DNA of 64,000 nucleotides from the NCBI RefSeq assembly GCF_014174405.1, contig NZ_JACEGA010000001.1, positions 3,574,501 through 3,638,500 of the forward strand, in the 5' to 3' direction. The notes beneath the pieces were generated by a model, which saw only the letters and a list, made by a program, of their open reading frames with translations, was not told the DNA's origin and made no database searches. The translations under genes were made by a program, and so were the position numbers. Source of the stretch: Variimorphobacter saccharofermentans (lineage in GTDB: Bacteria; Bacillota; Clostridia; Lachnospirales; Lachnospiraceae). Of the stretch, positions 27,570 to 37,468 are shown piece after piece (the first letter of the stretch is position 1; each line of letters starts with the position of its first letter).

Positions 27570-28262
27570 TTAACCTAATTTTGCAGTATTTAACTTAACA
27601 CCAGGTCCCATGGTAGAAGCAAGAGTTACACTCTTTAAATACTGACCTTTTGCAGCGGAGGGTTTTGCTTTGATTACAGCACCGATTAATGTCTGGAAGT
27701 TATCTGTTAACATTTCCTCGGTGAAGGAAGCTTTACCTACCGGTACATGGATAATATTAGTCTTATCCAATCTGTATTCAATCTTACCTGCTTTGATATC
27801 GTTTACCGCTTTTGTAACGTCCATGGTAACTGTACCTGCTTTCGGGTTTGGCATTAAGCCCTTAGGACCAAGTACACGACCTAAACGTCCTACAACACCC
27901 ATCATATCAGGTGTAGCTACAACAACATCAAATTCAAACCAGTTTTCATTCTGAATCTTCGGGATTAAGTCTTCTGCTCCTACATAATCAGCGCCAGCTG
28001 CCTGAGCTTCTGCTGCTTTATCTCCCTTAGCGAATACGAGTACGCGAACTGTCTTACCTGTTCCATGAGGTAATACAACTGCACCACGAACCTGTTGGTC
28101 AGCGTGACGTCCGTCAACACCCAATCTGATGTGTGCTTCGATAGTCTCGTCGAATTTTGCTACTGCTGATTTCTTTACTAAGCTGATTGCTTCTGCAACA
28201 TCATATTGTACTGCTCTGTCAATTAATTTTGCAGTTTCAGCATATTTCTTTCCTCTTTTCAT
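27570..28262 (-). CDS. rplA: 50S ribosomal protein L1
   Basis: 230 residues, usual length. It opens [21 protein letters not shown]. The rRNA-binding segment and the linker [20 protein letters not shown] are intact, as is the closing [11 protein letters not shown]1 forms the mobile stalk at the ribosomal E site and is an autoregulator of the L11-L1 operon in many bacteria. CTAGGAGG precedes the ATG. The 252-bp spacer to rplK (28263-28514) is GC-moderate and structured-looking, with no ORF or clear terminator. Confidence 0.98.
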   Translation of the reverse strand: MKRGKKYAETAKLIDRAVQYDVAEAISLVKKSAVAKFDETIEAHIRLGVDGRHADQQVRGAVVLPHGTGKTVRVLVFAKGDKAAEAQAAGADYVGAEDLIPKIQNENWFEFDVVVATPDMMGVVGRLGRVLGPKGLMPNPKAGTVTMDVTKAVNDIKAGKIEYRLDKTNIIHVPVGKASFTEEMLTDNFQTLIGAVIKAKPSAAKGQYLKSVTLASTMGPGVKLNTAKLG

Positions 28263-28514
28263 TCTATAAACCTCCTAGTGGTTATATCGGAAGAAAACGG
28301 ATCCTCTTCGTCTGCCTCTACAACATACGATATGCAGAGTCCGTTGGAAAATCCCAGATTGATTTTCCTGCCAAACAACACATTTCGGTTCCAGAAAACC
28401 ATGTCAGCTTATGCTTTTCGTTACTGTAAACCGCATTGGATGCGTTGGCATATCCTCCCACGTTATTAGATTCTCAATCGCAGGATCTCTTTCAACCCTG
28501 CTGTTGCATTCTTA

Positions 28515-28940
28515 TTAGTCTTCTACAGTAATACCCATACTTCTAGCGGTTCCTGCGATCATGCTCATAGCCGCTTCAACACTAGCTGCATTTAAATCGG
28601 GCATTTTTAATTCTGCTATTTTTCTGAGTTCTGCTTTTGATATCTTTGCTACCTTTGTTTTATTCGGTGCAGCAGAACCGGATTTCAAGTTAAGAGCCTT
28701 CTTAAGTAAAACTGCTGCCGGCGGAGTCTTAGTAATGAAGCTGAAGCTTCTGTCTGCATAAACAGTAATTACAACCGGAATAATTAATCCGTCCTGATCT
28801 GCTGTTCTTGCGTTAAATTCCTTGGTAAATTGTACAATGTTTACACCATGCTGACCAAGTGCGGGACCTACCGGGGGAGCCGGAGTCGCCTTACCAGCTG
28901 GAATCTGTAATTTAATATAACCTGATACTTTCTTTGCCAT
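28515..28940 (-). CDS. rplK: 50S ribosomal protein L11
   Basis: 141 residues, standard length. The N-terminal [20 protein letters not shown] carries the proline-rich thiostrepton-contact region, and the C-terminal rRNA-binding domain ends [17 protein letters not shown]11 shapes the GTPase-associated centre and is needed for RelA-type signalling. GGAGG precedes the ATG. It follows nusG by 184 bp. Confidence 0.98.
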   Translation of the reverse strand: MAKKVSGYIKLQIPAGKATPAPPVGPALGQHGVNIVQFTKEFNARTADQDGLIIPVVITVYADRSFSFITKTPPAAVLLKKALNLKSGSAAPNKTKVAKISKAELRKIAELKMPDLNAASVEAAMSMIAGTARSMGITVED

Positions 28941-29124
28941 TATAGCATACCTCCTGATAAATGTGGTGTTTGCGGGAATTTCCCTCCCACGTAACGAACT
29001 GTAAGTTACAGTTTAATGCATGCACGGATATCCAATACAAGATGAATTTGGGATGACTATGCATTCATCCAAAGACGATTGAACTTGTCTCGAAATCGCA
29101 TATGATAAATTCATTTGTGATGAA

Positions 29125-29646
29125 TTAATTGCGAACCTTTATATCACCGAAACCAATCTCTACTGGTGTTTCACGTCCAAACATATCCACGCTGATTGTT
29201 ACAATCTGCTTATGAGTATTGATCTGTCTGATAATACCTGTCGTATTCTCCCAAACTCCGGAAGTTACCGTAACGGTATCACCAATTTCAAAATCAACTG
29301 TAACCTCATCGTTTCTAATTCCCATACTGCGCATCTCTTCGTCAGATAAAGGAACCGGTTGTTTTGAATCCGGACCAACAAAGCCTGTTACACCTCTTGT
29401 ATTACGTACTACATACCATACATCATCATTCATAACCATATGAAGTAATACATAACCCGGAAACATTTTCTTTTGAACACGCTTCTTAACACCATTTTTT
29501 ACTTCAATCACGTCCTGCATCGGAACAGACACTTCCAAAATCTGCTCTTGAAGCTTTAGACTTTCAATTGTTTTCTCGATGTTCGCTTTTACTTTGTTCT
29601 CATACCCTGAATAGGTGTGAACAACGTACCAATTAGCTTCTGACAT
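29125..29646 (-). CDS. nusG: Transcription termination/antitermination factor NusG
   Basis: 173 residues: an N-terminal NGN domain (ANWYVVHTYSGYENKVKANI, with the polymerase-contact FPGYVLLHM) and a C-terminal KOW domain (FEIGDTVTVTSGVWENTTGII). NusG binds the polymerase clamp and couples it to Rho or the S10 protein. It is 10 bp from secE, in one operon with rpmG. Confidence 0.98.
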   Translation of the reverse strand: MSEANWYVVHTYSGYENKVKANIEKTIESLKLQEQILEVSVPMQDVIEVKNGVKKRVQKKMFPGYVLLHMVMNDDVWYVVRNTRGVTGFVGPDSKQPVPLSDEEMRSMGIRNDEVTVDFEIGDTVTVTSGVWENTTGIIRQINTHKQIVTISVDMFGRETPVEIGFGDIKVRN

Positions 29647-29656
29647 ATCCTCACCC

Positions 29657-29866
29657 TTATCCTAATAAGATTCCAATGCCGCGTTCAATTGCATAATCAA
29701 GTACGTAAATAATTGCACCTAAGACAATAGTTACAGCAATGACAGCGATTGACTGTTTTGTAAGAGTATCTTTGTCAGGCCATACGATCTTCTTGAACTC
29801 AGCCTTCAGGTTTTTGAACCAGCTTTTCTTTGGAGCCTTATCAGTAGTATTAGCCATCTCTCCCAT
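29657..29866 (-). CDS. secE: Preprotein translocase subunit SecE
   Basis: 69 residues with one C-terminal TM helix (about 39-60). Immediately before it is the conserved amphipathic segment NLKAEFKKIVWPDKDTLTKQ. SecE clamps SecY in the translocation channel. Start at 29866 has AAAGGA upstream; the Met three codons later (MANTTDK) is an alternative. Small size is normal for Gram-positive SecE. Confidence 0.96.
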   Translation of the reverse strand: MGEMANTTDKAPKKSWFKNLKAEFKKIVWPDKDTLTKQSIAVIAVTIVLGAIIYVLDYAIERGIGILLG

Positions 29867-29891
29867 GTCTTCACTTTCCTTTCAGATATAA

Positions 29892-30041
29892 TTATTTCGT
29901 TTCCTTGTGCATTGTGTGGGTTCTGCAAAACTTACAATACTTCTTTGTTTCCATTCTGTCTGGATGTGTTTTCTTATCTTTTGTCATGTCGTAATTGCGT
30001 TGTTTGCAATCAGTACATGCCAATGTGATCTTTACGCGCAC
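29892..30041 (-). CDS. rpmG: 50S ribosomal protein L33
   Basis: 49 residues, GTG start at 30041 with GGAGGTG 6 nt upstream. The sequence begins [19 protein letters not shown] and ends [16 protein letters not shown]. The four cysteines (CTDC and CKFC) mark the zinc-binding form of L33, as opposed to the C-minus form used under zinc starvation. It is the first gene of the rpmG-secE-nusG operon. Confidence 0.95.
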   Translation of the reverse strand: MRVKITLACTDCKQRNYDMTKDKKTHPDRMETKKYCKFCRTHTMHKETK

Positions 30042-30138
30042 AACTTCCACCTCCGATTTCTTTTGCAGCGCTTACTTGCCTAGCTTTACTTTAGGCTTTT
30101 TTAGGCATAAAAAAAAAGCCCTATTTCTTTGCTTTCTT

Positions 30139-30167
30139 ACTATATCATATGGATTAATTTACGTCAA
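30139..30167 (-). promoter_or_regulatory. Promoter of rpmG-secE-nusG
   Basis: TTGACG (30162-30167), 17 nt, TATAGT (30139-30144) on the minus strand, about 100 bp upstream of the rpmG GTG. Confidence 0.7.
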
Positions 30168-30282
30168 TCATTTTTTTACAGTCCTAATTAAAGCATATTT
30201 TCCTACCACAGTCAAGACTCACGTTCTTCAAATCTTCCTGGTAGGTTGCATCGAACAAAGCTCGCTTATAGAGTTCCTCAAG

Positions 30283-30467
30283 AGCTGTTGCATAATATAT
30301 ACTTGTGAACTATGGCTTACCTCACGCACAGACAAAAGAGCATTTTACTGATTTTGTATGTCTAAAGAGAACAAAAATATTCTCCTGATTCATTATGAAC
30401 AGCAAAATGCTCTTCTGACAGTGTATTATGGTAAGTCATCGTCCCTGTCATTATATTATGTAACATC
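30283..30467. repeat. Palindromic intergenic element, copy 2
   Basis: About 185 bp. The left arm CTGTTGCATAATATAT...GCTTACCTCACGCACAGAC resembles the right arm of copy 1 (12445-12671). Its right arm, read inverted (GTTACATAATATAATGACAGGGACGATGACTTACC), resembles the left arm of copy 1. So the element is the same family in opposite orientation, with distinguishable arms. The middle carries AAGAGCATTTTACTG and its inverse near 30336 and 30402. No ORF. Confidence 0.65.
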
Positions 30468-30501
30468 TCGCTCATCAGATACTTAGCGCATGTACGACTT
30501 T

Positions 30502-32808
30502 TTATTCTTTCGGAGCGGGAGTCACGGTATCATCGGAAGAATTCGTTTGAGAATCGGTTTGTTCTTCTTCCTTTATAGCCTCTTTCACTATTTCTTCTAT
30601 AGTAATAACACAGGTTGCTTTAATCCCACTTGAGGTTTTGGCTGTAATCGTTGCCTTCCCGGGTGCCAGGGCACTCACCATTCCATTTTCATCGACGGTT
30701 GCTATTTTTTTATTAGAACTGGCAAAGGTTATCTTATCGGTAGTATTTGTAGGCTTTATATAGGTTCTTAGTTGATACAGATCCCCTACCTTTAAGCTTT
30801 TTGACACTCTTCCAAGCTTAAGGTTATACGCCTTAACCGTCTCCACCTTAATTAGCTTTGTTGTCATGTTTCCACGATTGTCTATGGCAAATAAAGTATA
30901 CGTTCCATCCTTCTTAATCTGAAAGCTGGCTTTACCATTCTTTAATACGAGCAATGTTCCTGCGCCTGCAGGTAGAAACTCCTCAGCCTTTCTTGTACCC
31001 GACATATACTTCACGCGTTTGATACCACTTTGATCGTCTGTTACCTTAACCGTCACTGTCCGGGATTTATAATTTCCTGCCACAGTATACGATGCTTTTA
31101 TTTTTGGCGGTGTTTTATCCTGATCTACCAGATATGTTTGGACTGTTTCATTGCCGGCATAGTCAGATGCGTAAAAAGTATATACGCCTGCTTTTGCAAC
31201 ACTGATAGTACTCTTTTCCACTCCGCTTCCTACTGTTCCTCTATAAAAATCTTCTACATTCTTTTCACCATAACTCCATTTAACCACTCTGAGACCAGAG
31301 CCCCCCGCGTCCTCCACATTGATTCGAACATCCATCCTATCTTTACTATACTGGGTTGTAAATGACATTACTGGAGATCCTTCATCCCTTGGTAGAGTTC
31401 CTGATTCGGATAGTACCTGATAGGCACTTGGAATTCCTGCATACTTTACTTCTCCATCTAGCTTAGGAAGGGGTTTCAATGAATTGATCATCAGCTTTCT
31501 TACTCCGGATGGGTAAATATTCTCTTCACATGCATATAGCATCGCTGCAATAGCAGATACATGCGGGGTAGCCATGGAGGAACCGGTCATTGTTGCATAG
31601 CTTCCTACAATCGTGCTATAGATATCCTGTCCAGGTGCAGCAATATCCACTGTTTTGCTTCCATAATTAGATAGTCCTGTCAGCTCTCCTGAGGAGTTTA
31701 TAAATGTTACCGAAATCAAGTTATTCATATCAAAGTTTGCTGGATAAATCGGTATTTCATTATTATTGTCGCCAGTATTTCCTGCTGCTGCAATAAACAG
31801 CATATCCGATTCCCGCATCACCTTCTCAAGCGCATTCGCCTTCTGAGTGGTTCCCCAGCTCAGATTACAAATATCTGCACCCATCATTGTAGCGTATTTC
31901 ACAGCCTCAATAGCGGATGACATATTTCCGGAACCATTATCGCCTCCATTAATTTTCAGTGCCATTACTTTAATATCTATATTAGAAGCTACACCAGCTA
32001 TACCAATGTCATTATCTACAACTGCTGCAATGATTCCTGCAACATGGGTACCATGATTATCATTATCCATAGGATCGGCCAGGTACCCGTCATATTTCTC
32101 GGAATATTTATAATGGCAGACACTGGCATCATCATTATAAAAATCCCATCCATAGACATCATCAATATATCCATTGTGATCATTATCAATTCCGTCTCCG
32201 TCAATTTCGCCGCGATTTATCCACATGTTCTCAGCCAAATCCGGATGTGTGAAATCAATTCCGGTATCAATAATAGCAACGACTACCTCTCGTTTCGGTT
32301 TTTTTGACTTTTTAAGTAATTTCCATGCTTCTACAACATCCAGGTCAATTCCCTCAACTGATTTTTTCTTTCGTTCTCCTGTATCAGTGATATACGTATA
32401 GGAGCCAGTATTGTCAATAGCCCATTGTGTATCAATATAAGTATCATTAGTGAAACCCAGTGTGCTAATTCGAATATTCTCCTGGGCCAGCTGTACTTCC
32501 GGCTGGTCATTAAGATATGTCATAAGTTCTGTAAAGATCGAAGAGTTATAGACCTTTATGAGAGCATAGTCATCTATATGACGCTCAATCACAACCTCAT
32601 TCTTATAAGGTGATAGTAGCTCATGAATATTCTCCTCTATCATGGCTTTTTCAAAGAGTACTATGATCTCATCCGTTGTATGGGACTCGATATTTTTCTC
32701 ATTATGATCACTGCTTCTTAACATAATAAATGATGCTGCAATGATTAAGATCCATATTATATTTCTCTTTAATCGATATCTCATTTTCTTTCTCAAGCCC
32801 ATCCTCAA
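30502..32808 (-). CDS. Secreted S8-family (subtilisin-like) serine protease with Ig-like repeats
   Basis: 768 residues. N-terminal signal anchor (about 15-31), a prodomain-like region (about 45-115), and the peptidase domain with Asp181 (AIIDTGID), His252 (NHGTHVAG) and Ser411 (TGSSMATPH). Two C-terminal beta domains with repeated TPP/YTLFAIDNRGN motifs follow, then a BIG2-like Ig domain (about 675-745) and a Thr/Ser/Glu-rich end. It probably acts outside the cell on protein substrates. Start is uncertain among TTG 32808, ATG 32802 and ATG 32784; none has a good ribosome binding site. Divergent from the AraC-type gene. Confidence 0.88.
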   Translation of the reverse strand: MRMGLRKKMRYRLKRNIIWILIIAASFIMLRSSDHNEKNIESHTTDEIIVLFEKAMIEENIHELLSPYKNEVVIERHIDDYALIKVYNSSIFTELMTYLNDQPEVQLAQENIRISTLGFTNDTYIDTQWAIDNTGSYTYITDTGERKKKSVEGIDLDVVEAWKLLKKSKKPKREVVVAIIDTGIDFTHPDLAENMWINRGEIDGDGIDNDHNGYIDDVYGWDFYNDDASVCHYKYSEKYDGYLADPMDNDNHGTHVAGIIAAVVDNDIGIAGVASNIDIKVMALKINGGDNGSGNMSSAIEAVKYATMMGADICNLSWGTTQKANALEKVMRESDMLFIAAAGNTGDNNNEIPIYPANFDMNNLISVTFINSSGELTGLSNYGSKTVDIAAPGQDIYSTIVGSYATMTGSSMATPHVSAIAAMLYACEENIYPSGVRKLMINSLKPLPKLDGEVKYAGIPSAYQVLSESGTLPRDEGSPVMSFTTQYSKDRMDVRINVEDAGGSGLRVVKWSYGEKNVEDFYRGTVGSGVEKSTISVAKAGVYTFYASDYAGNETVQTYLVDQDKTPPKIKASYTVAGNYKSRTVTVKVTDDQSGIKRVKYMSGTRKAEEFLPAGAGTLLVLKNGKASFQIKKDGTYTLFAIDNRGNMTTKLIKVETVKAYNLKLGRVSKSLKVGDLYQLRTYIKPTNTTDKITFASSNKKIATVDENGMVSALAPGKATITAKTSSGIKATCVITIEEIVKEAIKEEEQTDSQTNSSDDTVTPAPKE

Positions 32809-33112
32809 TTTGAACCAATTTCCATAATTTGTTCACAATTTTAATATAAAATAATGATAAATATCCTATCCCTATCCTTAAAATATAGCTTCGTCCCACT
32901 CTATACCTTATAGACTATGGTAGTACAGACAATTGGCATTTCTGTGGCAAACTATACATATTTTAGAATTAATTAAGAGGGGATTTATAAAAAAGTTATA
33001 CATTTTTTTACATTTATCCACAATCTTCTAGTGCAAAGGTCATAATATTATGATATAATATAGGTAACCACCCAATGGTATAATATTCCAAACCATAAAA
33101 GGAGGTGTCGTT
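32809..33112. promoter_or_regulatory. Divergent intergenic region, protease/AraC gene
   Basis: AT-rich 304 bp. For the plus-strand regulator an extended -10 TGATATAAT (33051-33059) is seen, with a weak -35. No clear protease promoter was found. Confidence 0.4.
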
Positions 33113-34375
33113 GTGAATAGTACAATCAATCCTAACAATTCGGTTTCTCAAAAAGATTTTTGGGATGAATTACATATGGATTTATTAATTTCAAGGCATA
33201 ATGCTTCATTCGGTGATTATCATGCTATTCTTGAGAGGAACTTTATTTTTTCTCTCTTTTTTCGTGGATGTTCAGCACATGAAATGACTATCATACAAAA
33301 GCTTCTGAAATTTGAGGACTATGGATACCTGTTGTTAATGGAATTTACGGATTTAAACAAATTAGATGCCAGTGATTTTTTTAATGATGAATTTTATCTT
33401 CATCATTTTATTAAGAATATACTGAAGAATAGTAATAATCTGGTTGGACCGCTGATCAATAATCGTATTAGCATACTAATCACTCATAAGACAATTCTTC
33501 CTCCCGATCAACAAAAGGAGGAAAGTATCAATATCTGTAACAGGCTTATTTCAGAAATAAATAATGAGTTCCATATAAAAGCTTCCATCGGAATTAGTTC
33601 CTTGAGAAGTATCTACTCCAGTTACCCTTCCTTCGTTGAAGTCCTAACCTGTCTTTATTACGTTAAGCCAGAGGGAGTACTTCATTATACAGATATTACC
33701 CCCTATTTTGATAATCAGGATTTTGATTACGCTGAATCCGAGAAACGACTCTTGGAAGCATTGCGCCTTCGAAAGACAGAAGCTTACGATTATTTTAGAA
33801 TTATAATGGACTGGCTGCGACCCTTTAATGATCAAGTGAAGCGGAATAAAATATTTGAACTGCTGGTTCTTGCTAACCATGCCGTACAGATGGATAACAC
33901 GCATGAAGCAAAGTATATCAATTATTCTTCCTATGTAGAGGATTTTATGGCGTTGAAAGGGGACAAGATTATTGAATTTGCATTCCAATGCTTTATTTAC
34001 ATTAGCAGCTATGTAAAGTCCCAAAGTTCCATTGATTACTCCAATCATATTGTACAGGCAACAAAAGAATACCTGGAAGCTCATTATACAGATGACATAT
34101 CACTGGAAGATGCCGCTATGCAGGTTAATATGAGTCCGCAATATTTCAGCAAACTCATCAAGAAAACAACCGGCTTCAATTTCATTGACTGGCTTTCCAC
34201 CTTGAGAGTAAAAAAAGCAAAGGAGTTGTTGACCAACTCCAATTTAACAGTGAAAGAAGTATGCTTTATGGTAGGATATAAGGATCCCAATTACTTTAGC
34301 CGAATATTCAAAAAGCGTATTGGCATCACACCCAGCGAATATATAAAATCCAGATCCGTCATATATCAACAATAG
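33113..34375 (+). CDS. AraC-family transcriptional regulator
   Basis: 420 residues from GTG 33113 with AAAGGAGGTG upstream. The C-terminal 100 residues (about 320-415) hold two helix-turn-helices: SLEDAAMQVNMSPQYFSKLIK, and TVKEVCFMVGYKDPNYFSRIF followed by GITPSEY, the AraC signature. The middle part resembles the degenerate GGDEF-like region of YesN-type regulators, but no N-terminal receiver domain is present. Its signal and targets are unknown; the divergent protease is the most obvious candidate. It overlaps the convergent gene 34366 by 10 bp. Confidence 0.85.
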   Translation: MNSTINPNNSVSQKDFWDELHMDLLISRHNASFGDYHAILERNFIFSLFFRGCSAHEMTIIQKLLKFEDYGYLLLMEFTDLNKLDASDFFNDEFYLHHFIKNILKNSNNLVGPLINNRISILITHKTILPPDQQKEESINICNRLISEINNEFHIKASIGISSLRSIYSSYPSFVEVLTCLYYVKPEGVLHYTDITPYFDNQDFDYAESEKRLLEALRLRKTEAYDYFRIIMDWLRPFNDQVKRNKIFELLVLANHAVQMDNTHEAKYINYSSYVEDFMALKGDKIIEFAFQCFIYISSYVKSQSSIDYSNHIVQATKEYLEAHYTDDISLEDAAMQVNMSPQYFSKLIKKTTGFNFIDWLSTLRVKKAKELLTNSNLTVKEVCFMVGYKDPNYFSRIFKKRIGITPSEYIKSRSVIYQQ

Positions 34376-35643
34376 GAATTAAAAAATAATCCACTATACA
34401 TTGATGTAATATAAGGATTGCGGTAGGAATTTTTCTCCGTATTCGGATAAGTAATCACAATTTTTTCAACATACTCCAGCGGATTGATTGCTATGGTTTC
34501 AGCCTTCTCCAACAACCTGGCAATAAATCCGTTTTCTCTTGTGAATAAGCTCTCTAACCCTCCATCCTTTGCTGCTTGAACAGAAAGTGTATCATCCAGT
34601 GTCAAAGCTCCGTTTTCTGACACCTTCAAGCCACAGGCTTCTAATTCCTCTTGATAATCTTCTTCCAGACTCTTTATTTCACTAATTAACCTTTCTGCAC
34701 GATAATGTTCTTCGTTTGTCATGGTTCGATTTGTAGCAAGCTCTATTAAAATATTGCAGGTATTCAAAACTGGCTGCAGTTCGGATAGTATTTTATCTCC
34801 ATCTGCAACAATCCTTAATGTAACAGGCTGCGGTGACTTATCCAGAAGTGATATTTGCAAGGTATTTTCCAATGTGAATACATTGGTTGCGGTCTGCTTT
34901 TCAACCCCATTCACTTCAAATTGTGCAAAGGAAGGAGCCTGTTCCATCCGATTCATATCAAAAAAATCGATAATTCCTTCTTTCATAATCGGATATGCTT
35001 CGAATGAAAATGTTTTCTCACCAAATCGTCCATTCTGGTCTGCAACAATTGCCAGATGCGAATATTCAGCGGAAGCACCGCTTTCTACCATGGCATGAAT
35101 TCCCGGCACAAAGTGGTTTAGATAATCCGCCATGCTCTTTAATACATCCTTATTACTCTTTTTCTCCTGCTGTATATATTTTAACTGATAGCTTTGATCC
35201 TTAACCTTTGCCGTGAACTGATATTCCCCAATCGGTAAACCATAAGCGCTCAAGAAAAGATCCCTACCCCGATTAATTTGCACACTAGCTAATGATTTTA
35301 CCTTAATCGTTACTTCCTCTGGAAAATCTTTCGGATTATCAACTAAAAGCTTGGCATCTACTACCCTTTTATCAGATATCTCTACCGTTTTACTGTTGAA
35401 GCCGTCATACTCCTCATCCTGTATCCCTTTAAGCTTCAATTTAAGATCAGTTGCCGCTTCCTTTACTCCAATGGTATATTCCTGATTTTCACGAGATAGA
35501 TTCACCTTATAGAAGGGTGTTTTCATACTAAGATTCACAATACGGTCATAGACCTTTTTCAGTTCGTTGCGATTACTTACCGAATATCTGATATTCCGCC
35601 TTGATGGTAAGCCTGGCAACATATAATTATATGCATGAATCAT
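34366..35643 (-). CDS. FliD-like (flagellar cap-like) protein of unknown role
   Basis: 425 residues, no signal peptide. It has features of flagellar cap proteins: an N-terminal part with ELKKVYDRIVNLSMKTPFYKV, short beta repeats, and the block VKSLASVQINRGRDLFLS, comparable to FliD_N regions. A helical middle part LNTCNILIELATNRT and a closing helical region LESLFTRENGFIARLLEKAE resemble FliD_C. It lacks clear flagellar neighbours and stands alone. It could be a divergent cap/adhesin homologue; a different function cannot be excluded. Confidence 0.45.
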   Translation of the reverse strand: MIHAYNYMLPGLPSRRNIRYSVSNRNELKKVYDRIVNLSMKTPFYKVNLSRENQEYTIGVKEAATDLKLKLKGIQDEEYDGFNSKTVEISDKRVVDAKLLVDNPKDFPEEVTIKVKSLASVQINRGRDLFLSAYGLPIGEYQFTAKVKDQSYQLKYIQQEKKSNKDVLKSMADYLNHFVPGIHAMVESGASAEYSHLAIVADQNGRFGEKTFSFEAYPIMKEGIIDFFDMNRMEQAPSFAQFEVNGVEKQTATNVFTLENTLQISLLDKSPQPVTLRIVADGDKILSELQPVLNTCNILIELATNRTMTNEEHYRAERLISEIKSLEEDYQEELEACGLKVSENGALTLDDTLSVQAAKDGGLESLFTRENGFIARLLEKAETIAINPLEYVEKIVITYPNTEKNSYRNPYITSMYSGLFFNSYC

Positions 35644-35867
35644 ATCACCCCTCCTCCCATGAAATTCTATTTATGTATAATTGTTTATTCATCTATCAAA
35701 CTTGAGTTTAATTTAAGCTACAATAACCCTATTATGATTAATACTATAATTCCATATTAAATCATTTTGGATAGATATTCAAGTGGGAATATAGGCGGGT
35801 ATTTTCATCCTTCTATGACCTATTTTAGGCATATGTAACAATTTTTAGCATTATTCTACAATATATA
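35644..35867. other. Intergenic region without recognised genes
   Basis: AT-rich spacer upstream of the FliD-like gene; no confident promoter seen. Confidence 0.3.
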
Positions 35868-35967
35868 AATAGAGCTTATCGGATTGTGTATGAACCGTTT
35901 CCGTAAGTTAGATCATATCTAATGATCGGGAGGTCTGTTCATATAACCAATCCATATAAGCTCTATT
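35868..35967 (-). terminator. Long hairpin terminating the rnf operon
   Basis: AATAGAGCTTAT (35868-35879) pairs with ATAAGCTCTATT (35956-35967), and pairing continues inward through GGATTG/CAATCC and TATGAAC/GTTCATA. Located 38 bp after rnfB. Confidence 0.65.
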
Positions 35968-36004
35968 CGTTTATGCATACCCTGTTTCAGGATATATTAA
36001 TTCA

Positions 36005-36871
36005 TTATTTCTCGACCTGTATTACCTTAACAGGACAAACTGCTGCACATTTTCCACAGTTCGTACATTTACTGTAGTCAATGAGTGCCAGGTTATTCTC
36101 TACATGAATCGCATCAAATTCACAAGCTTTCACACAAAGCTTACATCCAATGCATCCCGCAGAGCAGGCTGCCTTTACATCCTTGCCTTTATCATTTGAT
36201 CCGCAGGCTACAAGATGCTTTGCCTTTACAGGAACCATGTCAATCAGCTTATTTGGACATTCCGCAGTACATTTACTACATCCGCTGCATTTTTCTTTAT
36301 CAACTACTGCAATGCCATTCACGATATGAATTGCATCAAAAGCACATACCTTAACACAGGATCCAAAGCCCATACAGCCATAACTGCATTTTTTATTTCC
36401 TTTTCCAGGAACAAGTGCCGCTTTCTTACAATCCATAACTCCGTAGTATTCATATTTTACTTCTGTCTTATCACAGGTTCCAGAGCATTTTACATATGCT
36501 ACTGTTTTTTCAGTCTCTTCTGCTACCGTTCCCATGACCTCTGCAATCGCTTTATGTGCATCGGAATTCGCTACAGGGCACGCATTCACCGGGGCTTTTC
36601 CCTCTGCAATAGCATTTGCTAAACCGTCACAACCAGGATATCCACATCCGCCACAGTTAGCACCGGGCAACAGTTCTCTTACCTTAACTTCTCTTTCATC
36701 GATTTCCACCTCGAATTTCTTCGCTGCAAAGCCAAGAAATAATCCAATGAATAATCCTGTCGCTCCTACGACCACAGTAGCAATACCCACTCCTTGAAGG
36801 CTTACTGCACCAACAGCTCCTATCATATTTGGAAGGATGTATCCTGCTGACAATAAATTATATATTAACAT
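36005..36871 (-). CDS. rnfB: Rnf complex subunit RnfB (ferredoxin-like, multi-[4Fe-4S])
   Basis: 288 residues: an N-terminal TM anchor (about 20-48), then a Cys cluster GANCGGCGYPGCDGLANAI, and at least three further clusters, including CSGCSKCTAECPNKL, CIGCKLCVKACEFD and CTNCGKCAAVCPVK. RnfB takes electrons from ferredoxin and passes them to the rest of the complex. It is the last gene of rnfCDGEAB. AGGGAGG precedes the ATG. The length and cluster count fit the longer clostridial type. Confidence 0.96.
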   Translation of the reverse strand: MLIYNLLSAGYILPNMIGAVGAVSLQGVGIATVVVGATGLFIGLFLGFAAKKFEVEIDEREVKVRELLPGANCGGCGYPGCDGLANAIAEGKAPVNACPVANSDAHKAIAEVMGTVAEETEKTVAYVKCSGTCDKTEVKYEYYGVMDCKKAALVPGKGNKKCSYGCMGFGSCVKVCAFDAIHIVNGIAVVDKEKCSGCSKCTAECPNKLIDMVPVKAKHLVACGSNDKGKDVKAACSAGCIGCKLCVKACEFDAIHVENNLALIDYSKCTNCGKCAAVCPVKVIQVEK

Positions 36872-36886
36872 AGCAATCCTCCCTTT

Positions 36887-37468
36887 CTATATCAGACCGG
36901 CAAAGCCAAAGAAAGCCATTGCCATCAGTCCGGCAGTAATCAGAACAATCGGGGAACCCTGGAAAGACTTTGTTATATCATTATACTCAATCTTTTCACG
37001 GATACCAGCCATAATGATTATTGCAATGGTAAATCCTGCAGCAGTTCCAAAACCATTGATTATACTGGATAGAATACCATAATCTTCATTAACATTAATA
37101 ATTGCCACACCAAGTACTGCACAGTTTGTAGTAATCAATGGAAGATATACTCCGAGTGCACTATAAAGCGCACGACTGTATTTCTTTAACACCAATTCTA
37201 CAAATTGAACCAGGCATGCAATAACCAGGATGAATACGATTGTCTGCAAGTATCCCATATCCAGCTTAAGTAAAATGTACTTATAGATCAGACTACATAA
37301 TGCAGATGATATGGTCATAACAAAGATAACTGCTGCACCCATACCTGCTGCCGTGTTTGTTTTCTTGGATACACCAAGGAACGGACACAGACCGAGGAAT
37401 TGACTTAGTACTACATTATTTACGAGAGCAGAACCAATAATAATCATAAGAAGCTCTTTCATCGACAT
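36887..37468 (-). CDS. rnfA: Rnf complex subunit RnfA
   Basis: 193 residues, integral membrane protein with about six TM helices. The motif NNVVLSQFLGLCPFLGVSKK carries the conserved Cys that helps bind an intramembrane iron-sulfur centre together with RnfE. ATG 37468 overlaps the rnfE stop (ATGA); a second Met two codons later is an alternative start. AAGGAGG is inside the end of rnfE. Confidence 0.96.
   Translation of the reverse strand: MSMKELLMIIIGSALVNNVVLSQFLGLCPFLGVSKKTNTAAGMGAAVIFVMTISSALCSLIYKYILLKLDMGYLQTIVFILVIACLVQFVELVLKKYSRALYSALGVYLPLITTNCAVLGVAIINVNEDYGILSSIINGFGTAAGFTIAIIIMAGIREKIEYNDITKSFQGSPIVLITAGLMAMAFFGFAGLI

Noticed and set aside
30042..30282. tRNA gene near rpmG/secE/nusG, as found in some Clostridia
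   Set aside because: No cloverleaf or TTCGAATC-like T-arm is visible on either strand.
33644..34084. 146-residue minus-strand ORF inside the AraC-type gene
   Set aside because: Antisense shadow with no ribosome binding site or recognisable domain.
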